A stretch of 64,000 nucleotides of DNA from positions 287,001 through 351,000 of the forward strand of contig JARHVA010004089.1 of assembly GCA_037957365.1 (NCBI GenBank), written 5' to 3'. Both the position numbers and the translations under genes were made by a program. Each line of letters starts with the position of its first letter. Position 1 is the stretch's first letter. This document shows positions 14,841 to 27,599 of this stretch, in pieces. Source of the DNA: Torreya grandis (lineage: Eukaryota; Streptophyta; Pinopsida; Cupressales; Taxaceae). The notes below the pieces were generated by a model. The model ran no database searches. It saw nothing but the letters and a program-made list of their open reading frames with translations, and was not told the DNA's origin.

Positions 14841-14892
<52 letters not shown>
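14841..14892. repeat. TA dinucleotide microsatellite, about 26 units
   Basis: An uninterrupted TA run of 52 bp. The Tyr-Ile repeat 'protein' that it encodes on the minus strand is an artefact of this run. Confidence 0.95.
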
Positions 14893-14895
<3 letters not shown>

Positions 14896-15440
14896 TTGTG
14901 TTAATCAATACTACATAGTCAATGCAAAAAAGTAATTATGTATGCATGCCCAATGAACCCAAACAATTTGAACCAAATAAAACTTAAACTATTTAAATTA
15001 ATCAGATCGCTCTACTCCAATATACATGTACTTTGTTTTTAGATTCATACACAAAATCTAAATAACAACACTTACCTATTTAAGGAATCAGAAATGCTCA
15101 ACCTAGCAAATTTCCTTCTTTTTCCCTCTAGCTTCCTTCTATTTTTTTTCTCTCCTCTCTATGTTGTGCTTCCCACACACTCATCTCTCCTCCCCCTTGT
15201 TTCATATTCCATATTAAAATGATAAAGGGGCGTAACTAAGTTTCAAATATTTTTCCCTTTCTATGAAAATATGCTTTCCAATTTGTTTTTATTTTATTTT
15301 ATTTTTAAATCTTGATATCCTTTCTTTAAAGCTTGATCTTTTCTTTTTTGTTTATTTTAAGATTTCTTCTCCCTTTTATTTTATTCTTGTTATTTGTTTT
15401 TATTCCCTATTTCTTATTTTTTTATTTTATTTATTTTTAT

Positions 15441-15557
15441 TTCTAATTACAATAATCCATAATTTTGCTAATTAAATTAGCTTATCAATATCTTTTATAT
15501 TTTATTTCTAATTACAATAATCCATAATTTTGATAATTAAATTAGTTTATCAATATC
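15441..15557. repeat. Two-copy tandem duplication, period 65 bp
   Basis: The 53-bp block beginning TTCTAATTACAATAATCC at 15441 recurs at 15506 with about two substitutions. Confidence 0.85.
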
Positions 15558-16199
15558 ATGATAGTTTAATAATAATTCACTCAATAAATTTGAATTTAAA
15601 TGTAATTATGAAAATCACATTTCCAAAAGCATTTAATAGTCATAAACACAAATCATGCAAGAAAATTCTATAAAACCATTTAACTATGCTAGCAAACCAT
15701 GAGCAAACAACTATCTAATGCAAGCAGAAATAAACACGTTATGTTAAACCATTTATTATGTAATCTAACATGTGCTAACTACTATGGTAAGTGCAAGGTT
15801 CTAGTTGGTTTCTCTATCATCCTCTGACATCTCGATCTATGTCACCCTCTTTGATGATGCTCTCCCTCCATCACACTCTGAGGGATGAGTTTTCCTGCAT
15901 CAACCTCACAACAAGCAGGTAGTTAGACCATATCAACATGATACACAAACATCATAAAATATGGATGACATAATAAATCAATATATTTGTAATGTAAACA
16001 TATACACTATAACTAACTCATAACAATGTAAACATGTAACCTAAGAAATATCTTACTACCTCGTAATAGTATATATCTCAAAGCTTTGTCAAAAATAGTC
16101 AAATCTAATTTTTCAACTATAAATATCCATAGATAATTAGATAGTTTGCTTAATGAGGAATTGAAATGTAACAAGCATGGTGTATATAATGATCCACAG

Positions 16200-16900
16200 T
16201 AGAACTGACACGATCATTGTTAATAACAAGGAAGTGATCAAGTAGGTTAAATATAAATTATCATCTCATTTTGATATGAAGCATCTAGGTGCTACAAAAT
16301 TCATTTTGGACATGGACATTAAAAGGGTTCGACCAAATAGGAAATTGTTAGTAATTCATAAGAAATATATTGAGGTGATATTGTAGAGGTTTATAATTAA
16401 GGAATGTAAACATGTAAGTACTCCATTTTTATTGGTTAAAATTTCTCTGTTTAAAAGTATGTCAAGGTATAAGATAAAATTGATGACATATCTCTTGTTC
16501 CTTATGTGAGTGTCATTGGAAGCATGGTGTATGCAATTATCTGCGCTAGACCTAACATTGCCTATGTAGTGGGAGTTGTGAGTTGATTTATGTCCAACCC
16601 TAGGAAACAACATTGGATTGTTGTGAAAAGTATTTTCAAATATTTGAGTGGCACTTTAAATTAGGCAATTTGCTTTCAAGGAAGACCTATTGAAAATATA
16701 ACTATATTTTTTTAAGGATTTATGGATTCTAACCAGGCTAGAAATCTCAACTATTGAAGATCACAAATGCCTGTGTGTTTAACTTATTTGGGGAGTAGTG
16801 AGTTAGATGAGGAAAAAAAGGTGATTGTTGTAATAACTACTATATAATTAGAGTGCATGGAAACCACTGCCAGTTGTAGACACCTAATTTAGTACAAGTC
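16200..16900 (+). pseudogene. Ty1/copia RT C-terminus and RNase H start, second copy
   Basis: The segment from about 16206 to 16550 is homologous to 10490-10740: both contain ATATGAAGCATCTAGGTGCT and the following FDMKHLGATKFILDM-type coding. This copy retains a block of roughly 120 bp that the first copy lacks. It then continues into VYAxxxARPNIAYxVGVVSRF-type RNase H sequence (about 16520-16640), the WI..YLSGT position and DxxARN near 16730. Stops are frequent. It is the 3' continuation of the same family as 8640-10760, either a duplication or a second insertion. Confidence 0.7.
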
Positions 16901-17645
16901 TTGTTATTGTAATACTTTTAGAGTCATCTTTTGCATATGGCTCATTAATTTTAGTTAGTTACTCATTGACACATTTCATGTGTCTCTCTCTCTCTTATCT
17001 ATGCAACCTTGTCTTATCCCTTTTCTTCCATTTTCTCTCCCATGTATTTTTTGGCTTTAGGGATCCCCCCTACTTATTATTATCTCTTCTTTCTACTTCC
17101 TCTGCTCATCTATTGTTGATTTTATCTTTGAGAAAAAATTAGTAGTCTCATCGATTCTACCTTGGGTGGGATTGACGAACCATTGATTTTGTGTTTTGTA
17201 GGCCTTTTGCCCTTCTTCTATTTTCCCTTGCTTGTTTGGGCCTATTTTGTCAACTTCTTTCCTGCTCCTTATGCCAGCTTGTGTGTTAAAAGGTACTTGA
17301 TTCAAAATTGAGAAGGCTATATATACAAGACTCCTAGAGGCATTATAATATGAAGTTTTCCTTCAAGTTTCTAAGGTTTCTAAAATCATTTGTTCTATTT
17401 CCAATTTTGAAATTAGTCTAGGCACACTTTAAGGGATTTATTTCTACTCATGAGGACTTGATTCAAGTTTTATTACATCTTGTATTAGAATAACGATATG
17501 AGAATGTGCATGTAGTTTTATCTCCGCTTAGGAAAAGAAGACATTATCTCACTCAATTTATCTATTTACACTACATAAGAAATATGTGGGGTCTAATTCC
17601 AGCATGTAGGATACATAGTTGTAACTTCCTTATGGTTCGCTGACC
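16901..17645. other. Intergenic sequence, no gene seen
   Basis: Includes a 70-codon minus-strand frame (17093-17305) with Lys/Gln-rich composition and no recognisable motif. The right end supplies the CAGCT target site of the next element. Confidence 0.4.
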
Positions 17646-17650
17646 CAGCT

Positions 17651-18657
17651 TGTTGGGGTTCTTATAGTTAATTCCACAATGGCAATGAAGCTTTCTCCCA
17701 ATAGGCTAGCGTGCTGGCCCTATCATGAGAGGGGTAAGTCTCTTGCACTCACCTGAAGCACACAACAAAAGACCAATTCTTGAAGGCTTTGAAGCATAAT
17801 GCTATATGTTTGTTCATCTCTTTTAATATAAATCTTAAGTTGTTCAATACCATAGATATAACATTGTTATCCTTATTGTTCTAGACTTAACTTATACGAT
17901 AACTAAGATCACCATTACTATTCAACAATAGAGTTAAGAAAAAAAGATACCTATGACTTTGAAATAAATCATATTCATTATTTGACACTTAGAGTGTTCA
18001 AAAATTATCACATGTTATTGTAAATACCAACTATTCATTGATTGATTAACATATTACAAGACAAAATGTTATATCTCCTCCAAAGGTCTACCACCACACA
18101 TGATTACAATAGGGTTTTTTATACTTGTTTTTCCATATCCAAGTGTCAAGATTTTAACTTAATATGGACAAATAGCACACAAACTCCCAACAAGTTGAGA
18201 GTTGTGGCTCTTACAACTGATTGTTCGTATAGAATCAAGCCTTTGTGCCCCTAGATGCTTGCTCTATGTTATGTTCTAGTGGTTAAGTATTTTTTTCCTC
18301 ATAAGATGGTACATGTTCTATGATTGGTGGGGTCAAAGTGTTCTACTCAAGTTATTCTTCTAATTGCTCTCATGTTCCTCACACTCCACTTCTCTCACGC
18401 TCCCCTAGTCTTCCACTTCTTGTTTTGAGTCTTCTATTCTCGAGTCCCTCGTGACACATTCTTCCTTGACTAGGTCCTCTCACATTGGGTTTCCTACACC
18501 ATTATCCTTTTGCACTTGGAAAGTTCCACATCATAATACTCCTGCACACCATGGTCCTCCCATGCCATGTTGGTACTTGCATCAAAATGGATAATGGTCC
18601 TTCCATGCCACGTGCCACAAATAAAATAATACTTTATACAAAATTTAGGGGTCAACA
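17651..18657 (-). repeat. 3' LTR of the gypsy element
   Basis: Aligns along its whole length with 29869-30875, with scattered substitutions, implying considerable age. Immediately to the right, 18658-18680 read on the minus strand gives a purine-rich tract (AGTGTGGGGTGA), the expected polypurine tract. Confidence 0.9.
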
Positions 18658-18959
18658 TCACCCCACACTATGTCTTTAGTATGTCTCAGACTAAATTGCA
18701 CTAGCATCTTCTAAAAATTATGTCCCCTTTTTCTCAAGTTCCTTCATCAACCCATCCTAGTGAGATAATGCATTGAGGACCTTGGTAGTTATTTGTTTAA
18801 TGGCCTCCTTTGCTTCTTTCAACTCCTTAGGCTGAGTCAGAGTCTCAATATTTTTTACCTGTTCATCCAAGGTAGCACTAGCTTCTTTTTGGACATATTT
18901 TAAATCAAAGACCTCATTGTCAACCTATCCTCAAAGTATTGAACAACTTGTATTTATTT

Positions 18960-21900
18960 ACTAATGATGTTTATTAATGGCATCTTCCATCATCTTAACA
19001 TACTTAAATACTTTTGTGTACTCAACATGATCTTTTATTAATAGGGAAGCATTAGTTGTTTGTTGCTTTAGGACCTCCTCATCATTGAACTGAGCTTCTA
19101 CTATTTTATTTAGGCAAACTAGGCATGCAAAAATACCATCCAAAATTAGGATAACTTCCCTAACTCTCTCTAAAGTACTTCTATAGATATCTACCACCAT
19201 GGTGAATTATTCAAGTATTTCTTGGGCCTCATCTCTAGGCTCAAGGTGCTCCTTATTTTTCTTAAGCAATAGCTCAACCAATCTTGCCAATTGTTTGATG
19301 GCATCCCCATCCAATCGTACACCATCTGTAAGTGTCAGCTCTATATTCAAAATTGTTTTGCAAAGGTTTAACACCCTTACCTTAACCTCGATGGCCTCTT
19401 ATATTTTTCACTTCAAGGAGGCCACTTCCTCGATGAGTGCTTGCTTTTTTGCATATACTTTATTATACATGTCTATAACTTTGCCATGTTTCTTTTCTAT
19501 TGTGTGTGCATCTAATTTTGACAAAATGTTTTGGGATTTCATCTCCATGGCTAGTTTCAAAAATGCAGCGCTTGTCATTATTGGAGAGAGCCACTGTGGA
19601 TCAATCTTAATGAGGTTTGGTAGACCTGGAACATCTGGACCAAAAAAAATGCAATCTAAAGGATTATCAAATGGGAGCTATTCACTATACATTTCCAAAA
19701 AGAAGGACAACTGATTCCTTGTTTTTGGGGTTGTGTCTTTGGGGTGGAAGTGCTTCTAAAGATAGAGGTTATTTTCTTCTACATTGAACTGATATCATTC
19801 ATGTAGAGTGGACAACCCTCTTTGTTCATGTTCCCCCTCAACTGGCCCATTCCCCTTTCTAAGTCTCACTCAAGTTCACCCTCTTGATGGCTTTCTGAGG
19901 CCATCCCATCCACGTCCATTGTATTAATATCAATTTGATCACCAGATGGGCCCTTTTACATTGGGGATGGAGTCTTCTCTGAGTATGATCCCAAATTATG
20001 AAACTATTCTTGAGAGGGGTCCCTTTGGGGTACTTGACTTGGAGGGTGTTGTGGCACTAATTCAGTGGTAGTCTTTAGAGAAGCTGGAGGTGAAGGTAGT
20101 CATGTAGTTGGAGAAGGTGGGGAAAGTAGATGAGGAGATAAAGGGTTTGGGTTAGGTGAGTGAGAAGGAGTGAAATGAGAAGGTGGAGATGAATCATATG
20201 GTGATGAAATGTGAGATGGAGATGGTTGAGGTGGTGAAGGTGATAGATGAGGTGGAGATGGTGAAGGGTGAGGTGGAGGTGGATGTGGCATAGATGGTCA
20301 AGAAGTAGTGGGTTATGAGGGTTGTGCCTCTGCCATCTTTTATCATTTTTGAGGGGCCTATTTCCCACTTGTACTGGCACTTGGTTCTAGTTGTTTCCTC
20401 CATTTCTACAGATCTTGGGGGAGCCTCTCCTTGAGGTCTCCATCTTGAGTGTACTGACAAGGGCGTAACATGTAAAACATCTTATGTACTTTCTCCACAA
20501 CTAAGATATTATTAACCTTAATATCAACTAATTCTATTTCTCCCCTTTTTATGAAGGCCTTTTTGCCTAGATAAATGAACATCTTTCAGAGGGTGTGGCA
20601 CTTCTCATCGATCCATTCTACCTATAGACTAGTTGGATATGCATCATAAATTATATTCATGGAATCGATGAAGTAGCACATAGAGAAGGCATATGATAGT
20701 CTAATCCATGCTAAAAGTTCTCTCAAAGGGTCCATTCGAATGCATGCCAGGGAATAGTGTTACTTCATAGTAAATTCAACTTGATCTATGGTTGAGGGGG
20801 CAAATCCTTGGGAATGTGTCATTCATTCCTGAAAGTTGCTTTCATCTTATCAAACTAGAACCTCATCTTCAACTTTTATGTTGGGGTGATGTGTTGGGTG
20901 TAGGTGAAAGCTTTGTAGCACTCGATAGGGGACTTGTGAGTGGGGGGGGTACACCCACTTCAATGATGTTGAACTATACTCAGACACCCTGATCTCATCA
21001 AAAACTACCAATAAGAGGATTGTTCCTCAAGAAAACCTATACTTAGGCATTTTGTGTGCCTTCTTTATGTCTTTAGCTATCTTCTAGGCAAAATACATTG
21101 TCCAATTGTATTGTGTGCCCTGAACCACTTCATGAGCAATGTGCAAGTGGGCCATATCCACCTCCTTTTATTGGTTAGTCCCTCTGACCTTTGTGGAAAT
21201 GATTCATGCTGTGACCCTAAGGGCAGGATCCTGTAAGTTTCTTATATGCATCACATGCCCCTATTTTTGGTACATCAGTGTGGTGGTAGTCTGTTAGATC
21301 TCCTTCATATTCACCAAGTCATCCAACACATTAACCCTTGAGCACTGAAGCCCCATGATTTTGCTTACCCTCTCTACACTGATCTTCATGTTGCACCCCA
21401 TGAAGTGGATGTAGTCCTCATGAATACATGAGAGGAGGAACTAAAATGCCTTAGTAAGTTTTCCAAAGTATGGTAGTTTAAAGATTTGGAGGAGGCTAGC
21501 CTTGTCCAGCTAGTTCTTAATGGACAAATCATAAACCACTTGGTTTCATGTGTTGGAGGTCTGGACCTGGTAGTCATTTTGTAACTCTACTTCGTTGCCC
21601 AAATGATGGTGGTTTTAGTAAAAAATTGTGGCAGTCGACACCTTGGAGACCTATTTCTCCAAATATAAGACTGAATTTGGGTACTACATTTCTTATATTA
21701 ACAAAGATGGGGAGGGAGATGTTGGGGTGTTTTATAATGAAGAGGCTTGTGCCTACTTTCCCTTCTTCACAATCTTTGCTTTTTTGCTCTCGATTACTTT
21801 TTCTGCACTCTCTCTCAAAACTCCTACACGTTGCATTTTAGTCTTTCTTCTAAACCTCCTAAAACTTCTTCTCTTATAGGAAACCAGGCTCCTCCACTCA

Positions 21901-21960
21901 CCTCTTCTTCTAGTATGGTTAGAAGCTTCTCAAGTCTCCTAGCCTTTTTATTCAACTGAA
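18960..21960 (-). pseudogene. Extra long ORF downstream of pol in the gypsy element, decayed
   Basis: Between integrase and the 3' LTR, minus-strand translations remain protein-like for about 3 kb with a limited number of stops. The order is a Lys/Glu-rich start near 21950-21800 (KKARRLEKLLTILEEE), a globular-looking middle at about 21500-20460, and a strongly Pro/Ser/His-rich linker (20291-20100, PPHPSPSPP type). A helical, coiled-coil-like C-terminal region follows (19650-18960, e.g. IKQLARLVELLLKKNKEH and STLERVREVILILDG). I recognise no catalytic motif and cannot name the family. Additional ORFs 3' of pol are known in some plant gypsy lineages (env-like or 'additional ORF'). Whether this one is related is untested. 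Confidence 0.55.
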
Positions 21961-22879
21961 TTACCCTCTGTGGTGCTTAGAGGTTAACCCACGACCATCC
22001 CACATTTCTAAAATATTTCATGATCGATGATCCAACTTGCCTCAACTTTTGATCTTCATGCTTCAATAATGGTAGAACCTGCACCCTACAACTTCAAAAA
22101 ACTCCACTCCTACACATAAGTCCAAACTTAGAAACCTTTCTTGTTCACCTATAAACCCCCATCGTGTTTTTGTCAACTTTACAATCAGTCTATTCTATAG
22201 AAAAATTGGTGTCATTAATATTTGGTTCTCTGGTTTATTGATCACACTTAGCACTCAAAGATTTAAGCAAGGTAAAGTATAAAATGGCTTTGACAGGCTT
22301 ATTTATAGGTCATATATGGGGATTTACCTCCATTAATTCTTTCCCTCCCCTTTTCACTTCATCATTAATGCATATATTTTAATGACCTTTGTACTTTGAA
22401 TCTTATAGTGAACATTAAGTGCCTTAGCCAATTTGTCCCATCATTCCACTCGCATAATTCTCACCATAACTAACTTTGTCACATTAATGGTCCATTTATT
22501 CTTGTGCCTTTCTTGAAAGTGGATGAAAATTATCCCACCTTTCCTATGAAGTGAAAGATAACTATCACCCAAATGGTAGGAACCTTTCAAAATACTTTTG
22601 AAGTGCATTCAATAACTCACGCACCCTTAATCACTCATATTCCATTTATGACTCTTGCACCTTTGGAACTTACGCGTCCACATATCATGTCTTGTATTCG
22701 AGTGCATAATGCCTTACCCTATAGTAAAAAGTGTTTGTCATCCTCCAAAAAAATAATATAAGTATAAAAACTAAAAATTACATGAAAGAGTCACGTGTCT
22801 CAAGGGCAACACTTTTTATTGAAAGCAATAAATCCTAACCTAATGGCCTTGAGCCTTATTGATTATAAAATTTGAACTA
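21961..22879. other. Spacer between integrase and the extra ORF
   Basis: Internal sequence of the gypsy element with no supportable domain. Short plus-strand frames here are shadows. Confidence 0.4.
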
Positions 22880-25500
22880 AATAGAATCATAATATGGTCG
22901 AAGCTAACTCCCATTATAGTGTCCTGGAAGGAATTGACCATCTATTCATTTTAGCTAGCAAGCTCCGGTAGGGCAAATGCTATGAACTATAAATGGTCCA
23001 TAACAATGGATGTGGAGCTTCCCAAGGTATCACATGAACTTGGAATCATGTAGTAGAACTTTCATGGCTAGAGAAAATACTTTATTATTGAGATGGTGAT
23101 CATACCATGCTTTTTGTTTATGTTTCTCAATAGCTTGACTCTAGTGGATGAGGAACTGAGCCTCATCTAGTTTCAACAAATCATGAGCTAAGATTTCAAA
23201 GAGGTTTCATCATCAAAGTTTCCCATACACACTATCTAGAGAGACGACACTAGGAACTCCACTAGCATGATCACTTCCTTTCCATATACTAGGTTGAATG
23301 GTGTACTTTTGTTGGAGCACTTGTATGTAGTGCGGTAGGCCCAAAGTATTGTAGATACTCTATCATCCCAGTTAGTCTGGCCAATATTGAAATTTTTTGT
23401 CAAAGTGGTATCGAGGATCTTATTGAAGGATTCAATTGTTCCATTGACCTATGGATGGTATGGTGTCATCTTATGGTGCATGATCATGAACTCGGCTAAC
23501 AAGATGAGAATTATCTCATTCAAGAAGTGGGTATCATGATCACTAGTGAAACTTAGGGGACATCTAAACCATGTTATAATGTTTTTCTAGATAAATCATA
23601 TAGTAGTTGTTGTAGTATAATCTTTTGTTGGTGTTGCTTCAACCTAGTGTGTGAGATAGTTAGTCATCGCAATGATGTAATGAGAGCATGTTCATCATCT
23701 TTTTGGAGTGATAGGTCCCACAAAGTCAATAACCCACTTTTTGAATGGTTCTTGAGAAGGAATAGGGTGTAATGGCATAGCATATATTCTATTAGGTTTT
23801 CCTATGCATTGGTAGACATCACATTACTAACATAAGCCTTTGCATCTTTGAATAAAGTTGGCCACCAGAGTCCCGCAAGCAACACCTTATGCATGGTAGC
23901 TTCTCCAGTGTAATGCCCTCCAGTAATACCTACGTGTACTTCTCAAAGCACTTTAGGGTGCTTATGTTGCATTACACAATGGTGAAGCACCTCATCATGG
24001 TCCATTTTGTATAGATCACCTACTATGAGTTGATAAGGCACGGTGCAAACCATAAGTTACTTTTTCTCCTATGAAGATAAAGAGTCAGGTGCAAAGCCAA
24101 CATTGAAGAATGTTTCAATATCCCTCAACTCTTTAGGTATTTGAGTAACTCAAAAAATTTGTACGTTAAGAAAATCATCTTCTATGGCATGTGGGGGTTC
24201 TCCATTTTCAATTTTGGATAAGTAATCAAGTCCACAATCAGTCTTCTTAGGCTTTATTACTATGGAAAATTAGAATTCTTGGAAGAGTACAATCCAATAG
24301 TAGATCCTTCAATGTAGTATTGGCTTGTTGACAAGATGTTTCAAGGCCTTATGGTCTATATAGAATATAATGGGTGGGAAAAAGGTATTTTTGTAGATCA
24401 TAAACCATAGATAAAGTTTCATTCTCTATGGTGGTATAATTTCATTCAGTCAAGGTTAACTTCCTAATAGCAAAGTAAATGGGGTGATCCAAGTTTTCAC
24501 CACCTATTTCTGTAAGTATCACGCTAACTACCATCCTAGATGCATCAACATGGACATGAAAAAGCTTTGCCCAGTTAGGGAACTATAAGATAGGAGTGGT
24601 AACTAACCTTTTTTTGAGTGATTCAAAGGCTACTTTACAAGAATTGGTCCATAGGAACTACTTATTATGATTTAGAAGCTCTTCCAAGGGTGTTGTAATC
24701 TTGGCATAACCCTGATAAACTTTTTATAGTAGTATGTGTGACCTAGGAAGGCACGTACCTCGTGTTGAGTCTTGGGCATTGGCAAACAGAGAATAATGAA
24801 GATCTTGGCTAGATCCACCAAGAGTCCTTCCTTACAAATGATATGTCTAAGGACTACACCAAAAGGTGTTATAAATAGGCACTTCTTCAAATTCAAGGAA
24901 ATTTGCAACACTTGACAACGCTCAAGCATGAGCCTCATATTGACACAATGGTCCTTGACTAACCCATATACCATCCAGTCGTCTAAGTAGACTTGGAGAA
25001 ACTTATGGATAAAATATTTGAAAACCTCAACTACTATTTGTGAGAACATCACTAGGGTATTTTTCAACCTAAAAGGCATGATGGTATAGGTAAAAGATCC
25101 TCATTCAGTAGCAAAAGTAGTCTTGGATTGATCTTCCTTAGCTATCTGGACTTGGTGATACCATGAAAACCCATCGATAAAAGAGTATATCTCACAACTG
25201 GCAATACCTTCTAGTATTTTTTCCATAAAAGGTGTTGGAAAAGGATCTATCACACAAGATTCATTTAAAACATAATAATCCACACAACTCTAGATACACC
25301 CTTCCTTTTTGATACTGATTACCATGGGACTCACCCAATCAAATTCATCAATAGGAGTAATTACTCTGGTGTGGAACATGTTATCAATCTCCTCTTTTAC
25401 GTGTGCCTAGAGGTTAAGATTCATCCTGTATGGATGTTTCTTCACTGGGTGAGCATCATCAATCAACTTTATGTGCATCTTCCCTAGAGACGGGTGAACT
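22880..25500 (-). pseudogene. Gypsy pol: reverse transcriptase, RNase H, integrase
   Basis: RT occupies about 25500-24660. It includes HPYRMN, CVDYYVLNE, SFIDGFSWYHQVQ, the catalytic VYLDDWMVYG (near 24970), SLNLKKCLF and RAFLG. RNase H follows at about 24600-24330 (FHVHVDASR, IYFAIRKLT, NYTTIENETLSMVYDL). Integrase has the HHCC zinc domain near 23960-23800 (GGHYTGEAT, WWPTLFKDAKAY). Its core is at 23800-23250 (WVIDFVGPITP, SDHDTHFLNE, IESFNKIL, WAYRTTYK, TPFNLVYGKE) and its C-terminal domain at 23200-22880 (KAWYDHHLNNK, GPFIVHSI, RLRPYY). Several stops and frame changes disable it. Confidence 0.85.
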
Positions 25501-26483
25501 TTCATTTAACTATAATTCCTTGGAAATATGTCCTGATATTCTTTCAACAACTCAAAAATTTGTGAGATTTCTATCTCAATCTAATAATTTCCAATTGTAT
25601 CCATCTTAGTCTCTTACTCCATGCCAATGTTAAGTTGACTAGTTTGAATGGGCTCATGATAAGGGTTGTATATTGGAGAGCTTATGTCTTGAACAGTTCA
25701 TGAACCAGTACTTGTAAGGACTCATAGATTGTTATTCAAGGGGTCAAGTGAAGTGGACCCCTCACCTTCAACTACTTGAAAGACAAGTTTTTGCTTTCCC
25801 ATGTAGATTTCTTTATAGTGTTCTTCATTAGGAATTGTCGATGGTGTGGGCTCAGTGAATAAATGTAATGGTTATTCAGGTTCCTGATGAATAAAGCACA
25901 ATCAGTCTTCGATGGGACTTAGATCTCCAATGATTACTTCATGCATGGCTTGAAGGGTGAGGTGTAAGTCCATCCTTGGTGAAAAGTAAGAAAGTGACAA
26001 CATCATGCTTTCCTTTAATAATTATCAAAATCTAGTACCCATGTGCCTTTCTTCATGAATGTACCAAGCTCGTGCCCAAGTGTGCAAATTCCCATAGAAC
26101 GCATGGACCCAGAGTTACTCTAGTAAGAATGTTTCCTCAGCTCACCATATTGTCTCACAAGCGTCAAGGTGAGGTTCAGGGGTTTTCTTGCCAATGTAAC
26201 TGAGTGTGCCCCTGATCTTATTATTGTGGTGAAATTTATGATGTAGGGCAACTTGCACTTGATCCTAATACAAAAGGCATTCTTTATGAGTATGCCACCA
26301 TCTGGTGGTGGCACCATAAAAAATGTGATCTAATAACCTCATTCATTCATTTTTGGTATCATAGAACTCTTTGAGGTGATGGACAAAATCATGCACCTTC
26401 ATTTGTCCTTAGAACTATGGAGCTTCATCAAGTCTCTCCAATGATGGTCCCTCTAGTGGTCTTCACATTGCTAAACCCATGAG

Positions 26484-27120
26484 TTACACAAACTTGTGAC
26501 ATTTATGGAGTTGGTGTGGGATACTTTTTCCTTTATTTACAGTGCTACACAATCTTTCAATGAGATTGTAGTCACCATAGGCCCAATAGTTGTAAGCATT
26601 ACTTGTAGTATCTGAGATAGAGTAGTTGTCTGTCCAGTAGAGAATACCATCTGGCATTGGAACATTGTATTCATCATGTCGAGTAGTCACATTATACAAA
26701 TTATTGATGTCTTCATTAGCACTCATATGCTTAATATAGGGTGGTCCCTTTATTGGGTCTAAGGGTATTACCATGCGTTGATTAGTATTCTCAAAGTTAA
26801 TGTATTAGTTCTTAAAGCTCAAGTCTGCATAAATTTCATAGCACCAAGGCATTCCTAATAAGGTTGGATAGTCATCAACTTCTGCTAACTCCAAAACTTC
26901 AAAATCTACTTTGAAAGGACCCCCAAGTATGTCAATGGTGGTGTTTTTGAGGACTCCAATAGGATGCACTTGAGTTTTATTCACCATGAACAAGACATGA
27001 GGAGAGGGATACAAGGCTAGACTAGACATTTTTTGCCAAGCATCTTTAGTGAGAACATTCACTTTCACACCAATATTTACTAGAATATCTTAGATTACCC
27101 ATCTATTAATAACAACATTA
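26484..27120 (-). pseudogene. Gypsy aspartyl protease region
   Basis: The best open frame (27068-26805) contains VNVLTKDAW, HPIGVLKNTTIDILGG, FEVLELAEVDDYPTLLGMPWCYE, matching the retrotransposon protease fold (strand, flap, LLGRPWL). The catalytic D-[ST]-G-A lies just upstream, where the translation now reads as a damaged LVNIGVKVNVL. The catalytic Asp therefore appears to be lost. Confidence 0.75.
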
Positions 27121-27599
27121 ACTAATATCTCTCCATATTCTAGGGAAGAAGAACTAGGACTTTCCTATCATCAGGCATGATTTAAATAGGGAACCTCACT
27201 CTGATTATTAAGGTGAGGGTGGACTTCATTTGGTAGGCCACTTGACCTTTAAGCCAAGTTGTGAGCTGGGGAATGATTTCTTCTTCGAGCATACATTTGC
27301 ATGGTTCTTAAAAATTGTCCTACACCACTAGAAGTTTGACTTCCCTTTGCATTGAGGCATGTTGTGTGACATCCTTGTCCTTGAGGTATTGAATCTCACC
27401 TTGGATCTCTCACAATAGTGCCATTGTATCCTGAAGGACATCTTTTTACTATAACACATTAGGTTACTTCCTTACCCATGGTTCTTCCCAATGTATCTTC
27501 TCGATTGGGTTGGCTAATTGAGTCCGACCCCCACTACAAGTGATGATATTTACCTACTACACTATGGGGATGATTGGTCATGCATGCCATTGTGGTTTG

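Larger units (their letters stand above)
10761..16199. other. Very AT-rich 5.4 kb stretch between two copies of the same RT region
   Basis: No coding frame is supportable. Short frames at 13346, 13773, 14088, 14642 and 15263 are low-complexity or microsatellite-driven. The stretch contains TA microsatellites and a short tandem duplication, listed separately. It could be an insertion: it begins TGTAACAACC at about 10728, which resembles an LTR start, but I could not find the matching right end. Confidence 0.4.

Noticed and set aside
14642..14908. Minus-strand frame with a long Tyr-Ile repeat
   Set aside because: Direct product of the TA microsatellite, with no coding support.
19199..19714. 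171-codon plus-strand open frame
   Set aside because: The minus strand of the same interval carries the protein-like, Lys/Glu-rich coding of the gypsy extra ORF. The plus frame has Ser/Phe-rich composition typical of an antisense shadow.
20075..20460. His/Leu-rich and Ser/Thr-rich minus-strand frames over the Pro-rich linker
   Set aside because: They are frame-shifted readings of the same GGTGGA/GGTGAA-type repeat. The Pro-rich frame fits the surrounding coding best.
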